Positions 23,460-32,747 are shown, counted from the stretch's first letter. The stretch is 43,346 nt of DNA from JAQXDR01 sp038138625 (GCA_038138625.1 JAYQEA010000021.1:1-43346); one strand, 5' to 3'. Translations and numbers: made by a program. Notes: generated by a model not told the origin, from the letters alone.

Positions 23460-24607
23460 CTGCGCGGCCGCAAATAAAGGGGTGGTGCCCGGGCGCGTTG
23501 CGCCCAATGGCGGCCGAAGACGGATTGGTCGTGCGGATCCGGCCTTGGGGATCCGAGATAAATTGTACGCAGGCGTTGGCTCTTGCGGATCTGGCCACAC
23601 GTTTTGCCAATGGAACGCTGGAGCTCACGTCGCGTGCAAACGTACAATTGCGAGGGGTAGACCCGGGCCATCTTGCCGAATTACAGGCAGAATTGCAGGC
23701 GCAGGGATGGCTGGATGCCTCGCCCGAAGTCGAGACGCGCAGAAATGTCATCCTTTCACCACTCAGAAATGGCCAATTTGATGGGCCAAAGCTGGCGCGG
23801 GATCTGACACGGGCACTGGCCGCTGCGGATGCGCCGCGATTACCTGCAAAGTTCGGGTTTGTTCTGGATACCGGTTCGCAGAGGCTTTTTAGCGGTGTAA
23901 GCGGCGATATCCGGCTTGAACCAAGCGATTGTGGGATGATGCTGCGCGCGCAGGGTGTTCAAACGGGATGTTCGATACAGTCCGAGACAGAGGCTGTCGC
24001 GCGCATTCTGGACCTTGCGCATTGGTTTGTCCAAAGTGGTGGGATCGGGCCCGATGGGCGTGGACGAATGAAAGAATTTGTCAAATCCCATCTCCTGCCA
24101 CAGGATCTGCAGGGCACTTTGATGCCATTGCAAAACCAGCCTGCTGTTGTTGGAGCTTTGGGTGACGGCCAGCTTGTCGGATTGCGATATGGTGTCATCA
24201 CCTCGGACGCTCTGCGTCGGCTTGCCACCCAATTTGACTGGATCAGAATAACGCCATTCCGGGCCCTGTATCTACCGGCGGGTAACCTGCCCGATGAGGC
24301 CTCTTTTTTGACGGACCCCGCTGATCCTTTTTTGCGCGTGCGTGCGTGCACTGGTGCCCCGGGCTGTCCGCAAGCCCACGGGATCACTCGCGGGCTTGCG
24401 GATACTATTATCTCTGCGCTCCCCTCGCAGGGGCTTTTGCACATATCCGGCTGTACAAAGGGGTGCGCGCATCCTGCGCCGGCGGCATGGACCCTTGTGG
24501 CACGTGATGGCGCCTACGACCTTGTGACAGGGGGCAATCCGTGGGATGACCCCGTGGTACGTGGCGTCCCTGCCGCCGGCATCCCCAATCTTATGCGTGA
24601 TCTCTGA
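23456..24607 (+). CDS. cobG: Precorrin-3B synthase CobG
   Basis: A sulfite/nitrite-reductase-like oxygenase that converts precorrin-3A to precorrin-3B with O2; its presence marks the aerobic pathway. 383 residues from the ATG at 23456. The ferredoxin-like half carries ELTSRANVQLRGV. The C-terminal half carries the [4Fe-4S] ligands CTGAPGCPQ and CTKGCAHP in the C-x5-C and C-x3-C spacing. The TGA at 24605-24607 is followed immediately by the cobH ATG. Confidence 0.92.
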   Translation: MTARPQIKGWCPGALRPMAAEDGLVVRIRPWGSEINCTQALALADLATRFANGTLELTSRANVQLRGVDPGHLAELQAELQAQGWLDASPEVETRRNVILSPLRNGQFDGPKLARDLTRALAAADAPRLPAKFGFVLDTGSQRLFSGVSGDIRLEPSDCGMMLRAQGVQTGCSIQSETEAVARILDLAHWFVQSGGIGPDGRGRMKEFVKSHLLPQDLQGTLMPLQNQPAVVGALGDGQLVGLRYGVITSDALRRLATQFDWIRITPFRALYLPAGNLPDEASFLTDPADPFLRVRACTGAPGCPQAHGITRGLADTIISALPSQGLLHISGCTKGCAHPAPAAWTLVARDGAYDLVTGGNPWDDPVVRGVPAAGIPNLMRDL

Positions 24608-25237
24608 ATGCCCTACACATATGAAACCAATGGCGCAGCCATCTATAAACAGTCTTTCGCCACGATTCGGGCCGAGGCGGATCTGGATCGCTTTGACCAT
24701 GACGAAGAGCAGGTCGCCGTTCGCATGATTCACGCAGCGGGTATGGTTGGGCTGGAACACGACATCCATTTCAGTTCTGGTATGGTGGCCGCCGCGCGGT
24801 CAGCCCTGCACTCGGGCGCGCCGATTCTTTGCGATGCTCATATGGTCAGCGAAGGGGTCACCAGACCGCGCCTGCCGGCGGATAATGCGGTTCTGTGCAC
24901 GCTTCGGGACCCTGCGGTGCGTGATCTGGCGCAGGATATGGGCACAACGCGCTCTGCCGCAGCACTGGAACTGTGGCGTCCCCATCTTCATGGTGCTCTT
25001 GTCGCCATAGGGAATGCTCCCACCGCGCTCTTTCATCTGCTGAATATGCTTGAGGATCCGGAGTGCCCGAGGCCCGCGGCGATCATAGGCTGCCCTGTCG
25101 GATTTGTGGGTGCCGTTGAATCCAAAGACGCACTATGGTCTGCACAACCGGTGCCAAGTGTGATCGTCCGCGGACGACTGGGTGGCAGCGCCATTACGGT
25201 GGCGGCCATCAATGCCATCGCGAGCCGTGCCGAATGA
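24608..25237 (+). CDS. cobH: Precorrin-8X methylmutase CobH
   Basis: Moves the C-11 methyl group to C-12, giving hydrogenobyrinic acid. 209 residues. His42 in MIHAAGM is the proton donor position of the family. ILCDAHMVSEGVTR and AIIGCPVGFVGAVESK are diagnostic; the usual IHACG reads IHAAG here, a conservative change. The start adjoins the cobG stop with no spacer and the stop overlaps cobI by four bases. Confidence 0.95.
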   Translation: MPYTYETNGAAIYKQSFATIRAEADLDRFDHDEEQVAVRMIHAAGMVGLEHDIHFSSGMVAAARSALHSGAPILCDAHMVSEGVTRPRLPADNAVLCTLRDPAVRDLAQDMGTTRSAAALELWRPHLHGALVAIGNAPTALFHLLNMLEDPECPRPAAIIGCPVGFVGAVESKDALWSAQPVPSVIVRGRLGGSAITVAAINAIASRAE

Positions 25238-25983
25238 CGGGCGTCGTCTATGGTGTGGGGCTGGGCCCGGGAGATCCTGAGCTGATGACCCTAAAAGCCG
25301 ACCGACTGATCCGCGAAGCAGGGGTTGTGGCCTATTTTCGCAAGAAAGGTCGTGCCGGACATGCCCGCACGATTGTTGAGGGTCGGTTGAGACCCACCGT
25401 GGTCGAAATTGCAATGGAATACCCGGTGACGACGGAAATTCCGCTGAACGATCCCCGATATAACGCGGTTTTGGCAGATTTCTATGACCGGTCGTGTGAC
25501 ACGCTGCGACACTTGACCGATGCCGGGCAGGATGTGGTGGTCTTGGCCGAAGGCGATCCCTTCTTTTACGGCTCTTTTATGCATATTCACAGCCGCATGC
25601 AGCACCACTGCCCGATCGAGGTTGTCCCGGCCGTAACAGGCATGTCCGCTGCATGGACGGCCACCGGCCACCCCATCACCTGGGGCGATGATATCATGAC
25701 GATACTGGCGGGGACCCTGGCCGAAGACAAGCTTGCCCGTCATATGTCACAGGCCGATGCGCTGGTGATCATGAAAATTGGTCGTAACTTTTCCAAGGTG
25801 GTGCGGGCCTTGCAAGCCTCGGGACGGTTCAGCGCGGCGTGGCTGGTCGAATTTGCAAGCCAGGATGGCCAAAAAATCTGTCGTCTATCCGACTTTGACG
25901 GGAAAGTGACGCCGTATTTCTCGATTATTGTTGTGCATGGACAGGGTCGCCGACCCGAGACCAAAACGGAGCAGTCGCAATGA
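25234..25983 (+). CDS. cobI: Precorrin-2 C20-methyltransferase CobI
   Basis: An S-adenosylmethionine-dependent tetrapyrrole methylase that methylates precorrin-2 at C-20. 249 residues from the ATG at 25234, chosen for its ATGA overlap with cobH; upstream codons in frame lie inside cobH. GVGLGPGDPELMTLKA (7-22) is the family N-terminal loop. LAEGDPFFYGSFMHI and VVPAVTGMSAAWTATG are the other two conserved blocks. It is followed by cobJ with another ATGA overlap. Confidence 0.94.
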   Translation: MTGVVYGVGLGPGDPELMTLKADRLIREAGVVAYFRKKGRAGHARTIVEGRLRPTVVEIAMEYPVTTEIPLNDPRYNAVLADFYDRSCDTLRHLTDAGQDVVVLAEGDPFFYGSFMHIHSRMQHHCPIEVVPAVTGMSAAWTATGHPITWGDDIMTILAGTLAEDKLARHMSQADALVIMKIGRNFSKVVRALQASGRFSAAWLVEFASQDGQKICRLSDFDGKVTPYFSIIVVHGQGRRPETKTEQSQ

Positions 25984-26732
25984 CCGGCTGGCTGGCGATC
26001 GCAGGCTTGGGTCCGGGCAGTGAGGCACTCATTACCCCTGAAGTGTCGGCAGCGCTGGCCGAGGCGACAGATGTGGTGGGCTACATTCCCTACGTCGCAA
26101 GGGTGGCGCCACGAAGCGGGCTGACCCTGCATCCCAGTGACAATCGCGTCGAACTGGACCGGTCGCATCATGCGCTTGAGATGGCGTCCCAAGGCCGCCG
26201 TGTTGTTGTGGTCAGCTCAGGCGATCCGGGCGTGTTTGCCATGGCGGCAGCTGTATTCGAGGTAGTGGAAGCCAGCCCTGCCCCTTGGCGCGATCTCGAT
26301 ATCCGTGTTTTGCCGGGAATAACTGCAATGCTGGCAGCGGCTGCGCGGGCAGGAGCGCCACTGGGGCATGACTTTTGTACCATCAACTTAAGTGACAACC
26401 TGAAACCATGGTCTGTGATCGAAAAACGGTTACGCCTTGCGGTTGAGGCTGATTTTGCCATGGCATTTTACAATCCACGATCCAAGTCGCGACCAGAGGG
26501 GTTTGAACGGACACTCAAACTTTTGCAATCATGTTGCGAACCCGGACGGCTTATCCTGTTTGCACGTGCGGTCAGTACACCAGATGAGGCTTTGACAGTC
26601 GTGCCGCTGGCTCAAGCGACACCCGAAATGGCCGACATGCGCACGATGGTGATTGTGGGCTCGTCCCGGACCCGGATGATTGACCGCACTGGCCCACCAA
26701 TCATCTACACGCCGCGGTCAGTTCCACAATGA
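25980..26732 (+). CDS. cobJ: Precorrin-3B C17-methyltransferase CobJ
   Basis: Methylates C-17 and contracts the macrocycle, giving precorrin-4. 250 residues of the tetrapyrrole methylase family: IAGLGPGSEALITPE at the N-terminus, VSSGDPGVFAMAAAVFE, VLPGITAMLAAAARAGAPLGHDF, and MAFYNPRSKSRPE. The last is characteristic of CobJ/CbiH. Its 3-prime end overlaps the convergent cobK gene by 28 bases (26705-26732). Confidence 0.94.
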   Translation: MTGWLAIAGLGPGSEALITPEVSAALAEATDVVGYIPYVARVAPRSGLTLHPSDNRVELDRSHHALEMASQGRRVVVVSSGDPGVFAMAAAVFEVVEASPAPWRDLDIRVLPGITAMLAAAARAGAPLGHDFCTINLSDNLKPWSVIEKRLRLAVEADFAMAFYNPRSKSRPEGFERTLKLLQSCCEPGRLILFARAVSTPDEALTVVPLAQATPEMADMRTMVIVGSSRTRMIDRTGPPIIYTPRSVPQ

Positions 26733-27457
26733 GACAGCCAGTCCAGAACCTGCTGCGGGATGGTGGCCTGGTGTCTTTGTGGCAGGTTGGGACGGTCAAT
26801 CATCAATACCGGCAGTCCCAAATCGCGCGCCGCATCAATCTTGGCGCGCGCGCCGTCCCCTCCAGCGTTTTTGGCGACCACAATCTCGATAGCATGCTTT
26901 TGCAACAAGGCGCGGTCCGCAGCACGGGCAAAGGGGCCACGCGCAATCACAGGTGTGGCGTTGGGCAATGGCAAGGGGGTGTGCGGTTCATCCACCAGCC
27001 GCAAAAGATACCTGTGCTGCGGCTGCGTGGCAAAGCAGTCAAGATGCATGCGACCAACAGCCAAAAAAACGTTTTGCGCGGGACCCTGCAAAGCCTTGGC
27101 TGCGGCCTCAAGATCGGGAACATGACGCCACCTGTCCGCCTCTGTCGCTTTCCATTGCGGTCGTGTCAGGGCGATCAGCGGCGTCTTGGTCTGGGCACAG
27201 GCCGAAACCGCATTGCGGCTCATTTGTGCGGCAAACGGATGCGTGGCATCAACCACATGCGTAATATCGTTGGTCTGGATGTAGGATGCCAGCCCCTGAA
27301 CCCCACCAAAGCCACCAATGCGGCAGGGGATGGGTTGTCGGGCCGGGCGCGTCACACGTCCCGCATAGCTCAGAACAGCGCGCAGGTTTGCGTCGGCCAC
27401 GACCTTGGCCATGGCCGAAGCCTCTTGGGTGCCGCCCAATATCAGCAGGTGGATCAT
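26705..27457 (-). CDS. cobK: Precorrin-6A reductase CobK
   Basis: Reduces precorrin-6A to precorrin-6B with NADPH. 250 residues. The Rossmann start HLLILGGTQEASAMA (3-17), SYAGRV, VVDATHPFAAQMS and the C-terminal KNAGGDGARAKIDAARDLGLPVLMI are diagnostic. It is the only gene on the minus strand within the long rightward operon. Its ATG (27455-27457) shares two bases with the divergent cobL ATG, and its strong AAGGAG site lies inside the first cobL codons. Its tail overlaps cobJ. Its promoter must lie within cobL coding sequence. Confidence 0.94.
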   Translation of the reverse strand: MIHLLILGGTQEASAMAKVVADANLRAVLSYAGRVTRPARQPIPCRIGGFGGVQGLASYIQTNDITHVVDATHPFAAQMSRNAVSACAQTKTPLIALTRPQWKATEADRWRHVPDLEAAAKALQGPAQNVFLAVGRMHLDCFATQPQHRYLLRLVDEPHTPLPLPNATPVIARGPFARAADRALLQKHAIEIVVAKNAGGDGARAKIDAARDLGLPVLMIDRPNLPQRHQATIPQQVLDWLSHCGTDRGV

Positions 27458-28658
27458 GGCTGAGGCTCCTTGGTTGACGATCGTTGGTGTGGGTGAAGAT
27501 GGCGCAGAGGGCCTACCACCTGCAAGTCTGATTGCAATCCAGCAGGCCAGTGTGATCCTCGGACCGCCCCGGCATCTGGATCTGGTGCAGGGTCTGGGTG
27601 CGGCGCGCCGGATGGAATGGCCAGTGCCGTTTGCGGATGGCCTGCCTATGTTGTTGCAGTTGCGTGGTCAGAATGTGGTGGTTGTGGCCTCTGGCGATCC
27701 GTTCTGGTTTGGTGCAGGCAGCGTCATCTCACGCCATCTGAACGACGGCGAATGGCAAGCTTTGCCCGGTCCGTCCTGTTTTGCACTGACCGCCGCGCAC
27801 ATGGGCTGGCCGCTGGAAAGGGTCGCCTGTCTGGGATTGCACGCCGCCCCCCTTGCCCGCATGCGCCCCCATCTGGCACCAGATGTCCGACTGATTGTAA
27901 CATTGCGGGACGGCGCGGCGGTCGGCGCGCTGGCGGAGTATCTTGTCAAAGCAGGGTTTGGGGCCAGCCAGCTGTGCGTTCTGGAGCATCTAGGAGGGCC
28001 ACACCAGCGGATCATAAACTGTCAGGCGCAGGCCCTGCCCGCAGAGACATTTGACCACCCCGTATGCGCAGCCATTCACGTGACAGGCGATGGTGCCGCG
28101 ATGCCCTGTGTGTCGGGCAGACCGGATGTATGGTTCGACAGTGATGGCCAGATGACCAAACGTCCGGTGCGTGCCTTGGCGCTGTCTGCTCTGGCCCCTT
28201 TACCGGGGCAACTGCTGTGGGACATTGGTGGTGGCTCGGGATCAATTGCCATCGAATGGTTGCTGAGCCATCCCTCAACCGAAGCAATCAGCATCGAGAC
28301 CCGGGCGGACCGCGCGGGACGAATTGATCAGAATGCAAAGCGCTTGGGCGTGGATCGTTTGCAAGTGGTAACAGGTGCCGCCCCAGCTGCACTGGACGGC
28401 TTGCCCGATCCCCATGCAGTTTTCATCGGCGGTGGTCTTAGTTCGGTTTTGCTTGATGTTCTTATAACCCGTCTGCCCGCAGGAACGCGGTTGGTGGCGC
28501 ATGCTGTGACATTGGAATCCGAGGCATGTCTGACTGCTGCGCGGCTTGCGCATGGTGGGGATCTGCTTCGGATCGAACTGGCTAAAGCCGGCGCTTTGGG
28601 GCCCCGGCTCGGTTGGTCGGCCAGTTACCCTGTTGTACAATGGACCCTGACATTATGA
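27456..28658 (+). CDS. cobL: Precorrin-6B C5,15-methyltransferase (decarboxylating) CobL
   Basis: Methylates C-5 and C-15 and decarboxylates the C-12 acetate. 400 residues as a fusion: an N-terminal CbiE-like tetrapyrrole methylase (WLTIVGVGEDGAEGL; VVVASGDPFWFGAGS) and a C-terminal CbiT-like Rossmann methyltransferase (LLWDIGGGSGSIAIEWL). I choose the ATG at 27456, which begins MAEAPWLTIVGVG; an in-frame codon at 27405 would add 17 residues lying inside cobK. The stop overlaps cobE by four bases. It has only a weak GCAGGTGG site, inside cobK sequence. Confidence 0.93.
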   Translation: MAEAPWLTIVGVGEDGAEGLPPASLIAIQQASVILGPPRHLDLVQGLGAARRMEWPVPFADGLPMLLQLRGQNVVVVASGDPFWFGAGSVISRHLNDGEWQALPGPSCFALTAAHMGWPLERVACLGLHAAPLARMRPHLAPDVRLIVTLRDGAAVGALAEYLVKAGFGASQLCVLEHLGGPHQRIINCQAQALPAETFDHPVCAAIHVTGDGAAMPCVSGRPDVWFDSDGQMTKRPVRALALSALAPLPGQLLWDIGGGSGSIAIEWLLSHPSTEAISIETRADRAGRIDQNAKRLGVDRLQVVTGAAPAALDGLPDPHAVFIGGGLSSVLLDVLITRLPAGTRLVAHAVTLESEACLTAARLAHGGDLLRIELAKAGALGPRLGWSASYPVVQWTLTL

Positions 28659-29017
28659 TTGTTGCAGGTTTTGGATTTCGCGCTGAAGCGACTGTCGAGA
28701 GTTTGCATGACGCCTTTGATCTGGCAGCAACCATCCAACCGGATGCATTGGCAACGCTAGCGGACAAGGTGCATAAGCTGTCTGGTCTGGCACAGACTCT
28801 GGGTCTGCCGGTGGTGGCAGTGTCTGCTGAGAATGCGGCGGCACAAAATACCCTGACCCACTCTCAAGCATCCTACAACGTGCGGAATACGGGCAGCGTG
28901 GCAGAAGCCTGCGCTTTGGCCGCCGCGGGGCCCGGTGCCAAACTGCTCGCAAGCCGTATTGTTTCAGGTGACAGGCTGGCGACCTGTGCTCTTGCTGTCA
29001 GGGATGATCAAGAATGA
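28655..29017 (+). CDS. cobE: Cobalamin biosynthesis protein CobE / CbiG C-terminal domain
   Basis: 120 residues matching the CbiG_C/CobE family: VAGFGFRAEATVESL at the N-terminus, then GLPVVAVSAE and VAEACALAAAGPGAKLL. CobE is needed for aerobic cobalamin synthesis in Pseudomonas but its reaction is not defined; the related CbiG domain belongs to the anaerobic route. ATG at 28655 gives an ATGA overlap with cobL. ATG at 28640 would lie deeper inside cobL. The stop overlaps cobM by four bases. Confidence 0.85.
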   Translation: MIVAGFGFRAEATVESLHDAFDLAATIQPDALATLADKVHKLSGLAQTLGLPVVAVSAENAAAQNTLTHSQASYNVRNTGSVAEACALAAAGPGAKLLASRIVSGDRLATCALAVRDDQE

Positions 29018-29808
29018 CTGTTCACTTTATCGGGGCGGGGCCGGGTGCACCGGATTTGTTGACCCTTCGCGGACGCGATCTGATTGCGGCCTGTCGTGTG
29101 TGTCTATATGCCGGATCGCTCGTTCCCGAGGCCGTTCTGGATCATTGCCCGCCAGAGGCCCGCAAGATAAATACCGCGCCCATGGATCTGGATGCGATCA
29201 TAAATGAGATCCAGCATGCCCATGCCCAGGGGCATGACATTGCGCGCCTTCACTCAGGGGATTTGTCAATCTGGTCGGCGCTTGGTGAACAGATCCGGCG
29301 ATTAGAGGCTTTGGGCATTCCGTATACCGTAACCCCCGGTGTACCTGCGTTTTCGGCAAGCGCTGCGGCGCTTGGGGTGGAACTGACGCTGCCCGGTCTG
29401 GCTCAATCAGTTGTGTTAACGCGCACGCCGGGCCGTGCGACATCAATGCCACAAGGCGAAACGCTTGCCGCCTTTGCTGCAACCAAAGCAACACTGGCCA
29501 TTCACCTTTCGATTTCCAATCTTGATCAGGTGATTGCCGATCTGGTACCCGCCTACGGGATGGATTGTCCTGCTGCGGTGGTGTTTCGTGCCAGTTGGCC
29601 GGATGAACGGGTGATACGCACCACGCTTGGGTCTTTGAAAACAGCCGTGCCATCAGACATCACACGCACCGCGCTTATTCTGGTGGGGCCAACATTGGCG
29701 AATGCGGGCTTTGGCGAAAGCCGGCTTTACGCGGCCGATTACGACCGGCGCTACCGCCCACAGACAGCCGAAAGCCCCTGGGCTGACTGGCAACATGGAG
29801 ACGACTGA
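29014..29808 (+). CDS. cobM: Precorrin-4 C11-methyltransferase CobM
   Basis: Methylates precorrin-4 at C-11 to precorrin-5. 264 residues of the tetrapyrrole methylase family: FIGAGPGAPDLLTLRGRDLI (N-terminal loop), RLHSGDLSIWSALGEQIRRLE (typical of CobM/CbiF), and TVTPGVPAFSASAAALG. It overlaps cobE by ATGA. Its stop lies one base before the cobB ATG. Confidence 0.95.
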   Translation: MTVHFIGAGPGAPDLLTLRGRDLIAACRVCLYAGSLVPEAVLDHCPPEARKINTAPMDLDAIINEIQHAHAQGHDIARLHSGDLSIWSALGEQIRRLEALGIPYTVTPGVPAFSASAAALGVELTLPGLAQSVVLTRTPGRATSMPQGETLAAFAATKATLAIHLSISNLDQVIADLVPAYGMDCPAAVVFRASWPDERVIRTTLGSLKTAVPSDITRTALILVGPTLANAGFGESRLYAADYDRRYRPQTAESPWADWQHGDD

Positions 29809-29809
29809 T

Positions 29810-31117
29810 ATGGCTGGTATTTTGATATCTGCGCCGGCATCGGGCACAGGTAAGACCACAGTGATGTTGGGGCTGTTGCGGGCGTTGGCCGAGGATGGAC
29901 TGATCGTGCAGCCGTTTAAGAGTGGCCCTGATTATATCGATCCTGCGTTTCACAAGGCTGCATGTGGGCGCGCATCATACAATATGGACACATGGGCGAT
30001 GGGCCCGCAACTGCTGGGGGCCATCGCGAGCCAAGCCCAAGGTGCGGATATCTGCGTGGCAGAGGGCTCTATGGGGCTTTATGACGGTGTGGCCACAGCA
30101 GGCCAATCCGGGCATGGCACCAGTGCAGAAACCGCGCGCCGCATGGGTTGGCCGGTTGTTTTGGTGGTTGATGTGGGCGGGCAGGCACAATCGGCAGCGG
30201 CAACAGCGCTGGGGTTTCAGGCCTATATGCCTGACTTGCCTTTTGCAGGCGTGATCCTGAACCGTGTGGCCAGCCCGCGCCATGAAAGGCTGACGAGACT
30301 GGGCATGGAACAGGCCGGGCTGACGGTTTTGGGTAGTTTGCCACGACGGGGGGATCTTGCACTGCCGGAACGGCATCTGGGTTTAGTGCAAGCCACCGAA
30401 CATCCGGATCTGGATGCAGCCATCGCCGGTTACGCTGAGTTTTTGCGCGCGCATGTGGATTTAGACGCAATAAAAGCGGCTGCAGCCGGTCTACCCACGC
30501 CGCAAAAATCACCCTTACCTCATCCACCAGCACAGTGCATCGCGCTCGCTCAGGATGCAGCATTCAGCTTTGCCTATCCCCATCTTGTCCAAGGCTGGCG
30601 CAATGCTGGAGCCGAGATCAAACCGTTTTCACCGCTTGCAGACGAGCCCCCGGCTAAGGATGCTGATCTGGTATGGTTGCCGGGTGGGTATCCTGAATTA
30701 CACGGCGGAACACTGGCGAATGCCAGCCGGTTCCAAAGCGGCCTGAGAGCACATGCCCAGACAAAGCCCATCCATGGAGAATGCGGTGGCTACATGGCGC
30801 TTGGTCAGGGAATTGTGGACAAACGCGGGACGCGTCACCAGATGGTGGGGCTCTTGGGGCTTGAGACCTCTTTCGAGAAACGCAAATTTCATCTTGGTTA
30901 CAGACGCGTAATCCTCGAACAATCCATACCGGGCTTTGATGCAGGCTCGGTTCTGCGGGGGCATGAGTTTCATTACACCACGATTCTGGCGGAACCTGAT
31001 GCACCACTTGCAAAAGTGATGGATGCAGACGGTAATCCCGTTGCGGAAACCGGATCTGTCAGGGGTCATGTCACGGGAACATTTTTCCACTTGATAACGG
31101 GCGAAGAATCCAAATGA
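29810..31117 (+). CDS. cobB: Hydrogenobyrinic acid a,c-diamide synthase CobB
   Basis: Amidates the a and c side chains of hydrogenobyrinic acid with glutamine and ATP, before cobalt insertion. 435 residues. An N-terminal dethiobiotin-synthetase-like ATPase (ISAPASGTGKTT, 6-17; KSGPDYIDP) is followed by a C-terminal class I glutamine amidotransferase with Cys325 in HGECGGYMALGQG and a late His in TGTFFHLITG. ATG at 29810 has GGAG nine bases upstream; ATG at 29795 is less likely. The stop overlaps cobA (31114-31117). Confidence 0.94.
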   Translation: MAGILISAPASGTGKTTVMLGLLRALAEDGLIVQPFKSGPDYIDPAFHKAACGRASYNMDTWAMGPQLLGAIASQAQGADICVAEGSMGLYDGVATAGQSGHGTSAETARRMGWPVVLVVDVGGQAQSAAATALGFQAYMPDLPFAGVILNRVASPRHERLTRLGMEQAGLTVLGSLPRRGDLALPERHLGLVQATEHPDLDAAIAGYAEFLRAHVDLDAIKAAAAGLPTPQKSPLPHPPAQCIALAQDAAFSFAYPHLVQGWRNAGAEIKPFSPLADEPPAKDADLVWLPGGYPELHGGTLANASRFQSGLRAHAQTKPIHGECGGYMALGQGIVDKRGTRHQMVGLLGLETSFEKRKFHLGYRRVILEQSIPGFDAGSVLRGHEFHYTTILAEPDAPLAKVMDADGNPVAETGSVRGHVTGTFFHLITGEESK

Positions 31118-31836
31118 CCGGTTATGTAAGCTTTGTGAGTTCTGGACCGGGGGATCCGGAGCTTTTGACACTAAAAGCTGTGGACAGGCTACAGCGCGCG
31201 GATGCTGTATTGTTTGACGATCTGTCATCTGGCCCGATTTTGGCACATGCGCGCACGGGAGCAGATCTTGTAGGGGTGGGAAAACGTGCAGGACGTCCAT
31301 CACCCAAGCAAAACCATGTCAGCAAGCTGTTGGTAGACTATGCCTCAAGTGGCCAACGGGTTGTGCGATTGAAATCCGGTGACGCAGGGTTGTTTGGGCG
31401 TCTGGAAGAAGAGTTGGTAGCCGTACGTGCCGCAGGTATCCCATACGATATTGTCCCCGGAGTTCCATCCGCAATGGCCGCCGCTGCTGCGGCTGGTATA
31501 CCATTGACCCGACGGTTCACGGCGCGACGTGTGCAGTTCGTCACTGGACATGATGCAAATGGACGGCTGCCTGATGATTTGGATTTGGCAGCCTTGGCAG
31601 ATCCCTTGGCCACGACCGTGATATTTATGGGAAAGCGTACTTTTCCGGCCTTGGCGACACATTTAATGGCCCGTGGTTTGCCCGCGGATCATCCCGCCAT
31701 TTTGGCCGAAGCGGTCAGCACACCAGATCAGCGCGTGGTTCGGAGCACCATCCGTGATCTTGCAGACCGTTTGTCGCTGGATGTGGGATCAGCCGCGGCG
31801 TTGATTTTATATGGTCCGCTGGCCGATCTGGATTAA
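31114..31836 (+). CDS. cobA: Uroporphyrinogen-III C-methyltransferase CobA
   Basis: The entry enzyme, methylating uroporphyrinogen III twice to precorrin-2. 240 residues, the stand-alone SUMT type without the CysG dehydrogenase/ferrochelatase part. FVSSGPGDPELLTLKAVDRLQ, VLFDDL, VGKRAGRPSPKQ, VRLKSGDAGLFGRLEEE and FMGKRTFPAL are diagnostic. It overlaps cobB by ATGA. Ten bases separate its stop from the cobF ATG. As the branch-point enzyme placed late in the riboswitch transcript, it shares the operon's control. Confidence 0.94.
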   Translation: MTGYVSFVSSGPGDPELLTLKAVDRLQRADAVLFDDLSSGPILAHARTGADLVGVGKRAGRPSPKQNHVSKLLVDYASSGQRVVRLKSGDAGLFGRLEEELVAVRAAGIPYDIVPGVPSAMAAAAAAGIPLTRRFTARRVQFVTGHDANGRLPDDLDLAALADPLATTVIFMGKRTFPALATHLMARGLPADHPAILAEAVSTPDQRVVRSTIRDLADRLSLDVGSAAALILYGPLADLD

Positions 31837-31846
31837 AGGAGCGGTC

Positions 31847-32581
31847 ATGCAGGAATTATGGCTTGTCGGGATCGGCACAGGAAATCCCGCGCATGTAACA
31901 TTGGAAGGGCAACAGGCTCTTCGGAATGCTGATGTGGTGCTCATCCCGCGCAAGGGTCCGGGCAAAGATGATCTGGCCCTAATGCGTCATTCTATTGTGA
32001 ACTCTTGCGGAGCGACGGCGCAGGTTGTCGAATTTGACATGCCCGTGCGGGACGAGACATTGCCATATCAGGATCGGGTGGCTGATTGGCATGACAGGAT
32101 TGCACAGTGCTGGCAATTGGCCTTGCCAAAAGATGGGATCAAAGTGGCACTTTTGGTGTGGGGGGATCCCGGGCTCTATGACAGCACCTTGCGCATTGCG
32201 GCCCGCCTGCATCCGGCACCTTCTGTACGCGTGGTGCCCGGGATAACAGCCTTGCAAGCGTTGACCGCAGCACATGCAATCCCGTTCAACACCATAGATG
32301 GCGCGGTGACGGTTACAACGGGGCGACGATTGCGCGACCTTGGCTGGCCTGAAGGCAGTTCAACAGTGGTAGTTATGCTGGATGGAGCCTGTAGTTTTCA
32401 AAATCTCGACAGCTACGGTGTGTATATCTGGTGGGGGGCCTATCTGGGTATGCCCGAACAAATTCTTGTAGAGGGTCCGTTAGCAGAGGTCGCACCGCGC
32501 ATAATCGCGCGCCGCGCATCAGCGCGCGCAGATCACGGGTGGATCATGGACACATATCTGATGCGTCACCGGTTGGACTGA
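31847..32581 (+). CDS. cobF: Precorrin-6A synthase (deacetylating) CobF
   Basis: Methylates precorrin-5 at C-1 with loss of acetate, a step specific to the aerobic route. 244 residues of the tetrapyrrole methylase family: LWLVGIGTGNPAHVTLEGQQAL, VLIPRKGPGKDDL, LVWGDPGLYDSTLRI and VVPGITALQALTAAHAIPFN. A strong AAGGAG precedes the ATG at 31847; the frame is open back to 31811 but overlaps cobA. It is the last cob gene of the operon. Confidence 0.94.
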   Translation: MQELWLVGIGTGNPAHVTLEGQQALRNADVVLIPRKGPGKDDLALMRHSIVNSCGATAQVVEFDMPVRDETLPYQDRVADWHDRIAQCWQLALPKDGIKVALLVWGDPGLYDSTLRIAARLHPAPSVRVVPGITALQALTAAHAIPFNTIDGAVTVTTGRRLRDLGWPEGSSTVVVMLDGACSFQNLDSYGVYIWWGAYLGMPEQILVEGPLAEVAPRIIARRASARADHGWIMDTYLMRHRLD

Positions 32582-32747
32582 TCAGATTGCGAAATTGTTT
32601 TCTGGTTTGGTCAGACGTAGGTTTTTTTGCAAAAACAAGACAGTACTTTCCCTTTCGTGGATGTCAGCCGTTTTCTATTTCTCTTATCTGATTGACGCCT
32701 TGGGTTAGGGCTATAGTGTGCACGGCAGGGTTGCGGAGGCTGGCAAA
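32582..32747 (+). promoter_or_regulatory. Intergenic region with possible promoter for the MATE gene
   Basis: 166 bases between cobF and the MATE gene. A TTGACG hexamer at 32692-32697 is followed by TATAGT at 32712-32717 (14-base spacing, short) or TAGTGT at 32714-32719 (16 bases). A weak AT hairpin (GTTTTT/AAAAAC) lies near 32622-32637. This suggests, without proving, a separate transcript for the exporter. Confidence 0.3.

Noticed and set aside
22668..23600. 310-codon leftward open frame opposite the end of cobN and start of cobG
   Set aside because: cobN and cobG are continuous and normal on the other strand; this frame shows no recognisable domain.
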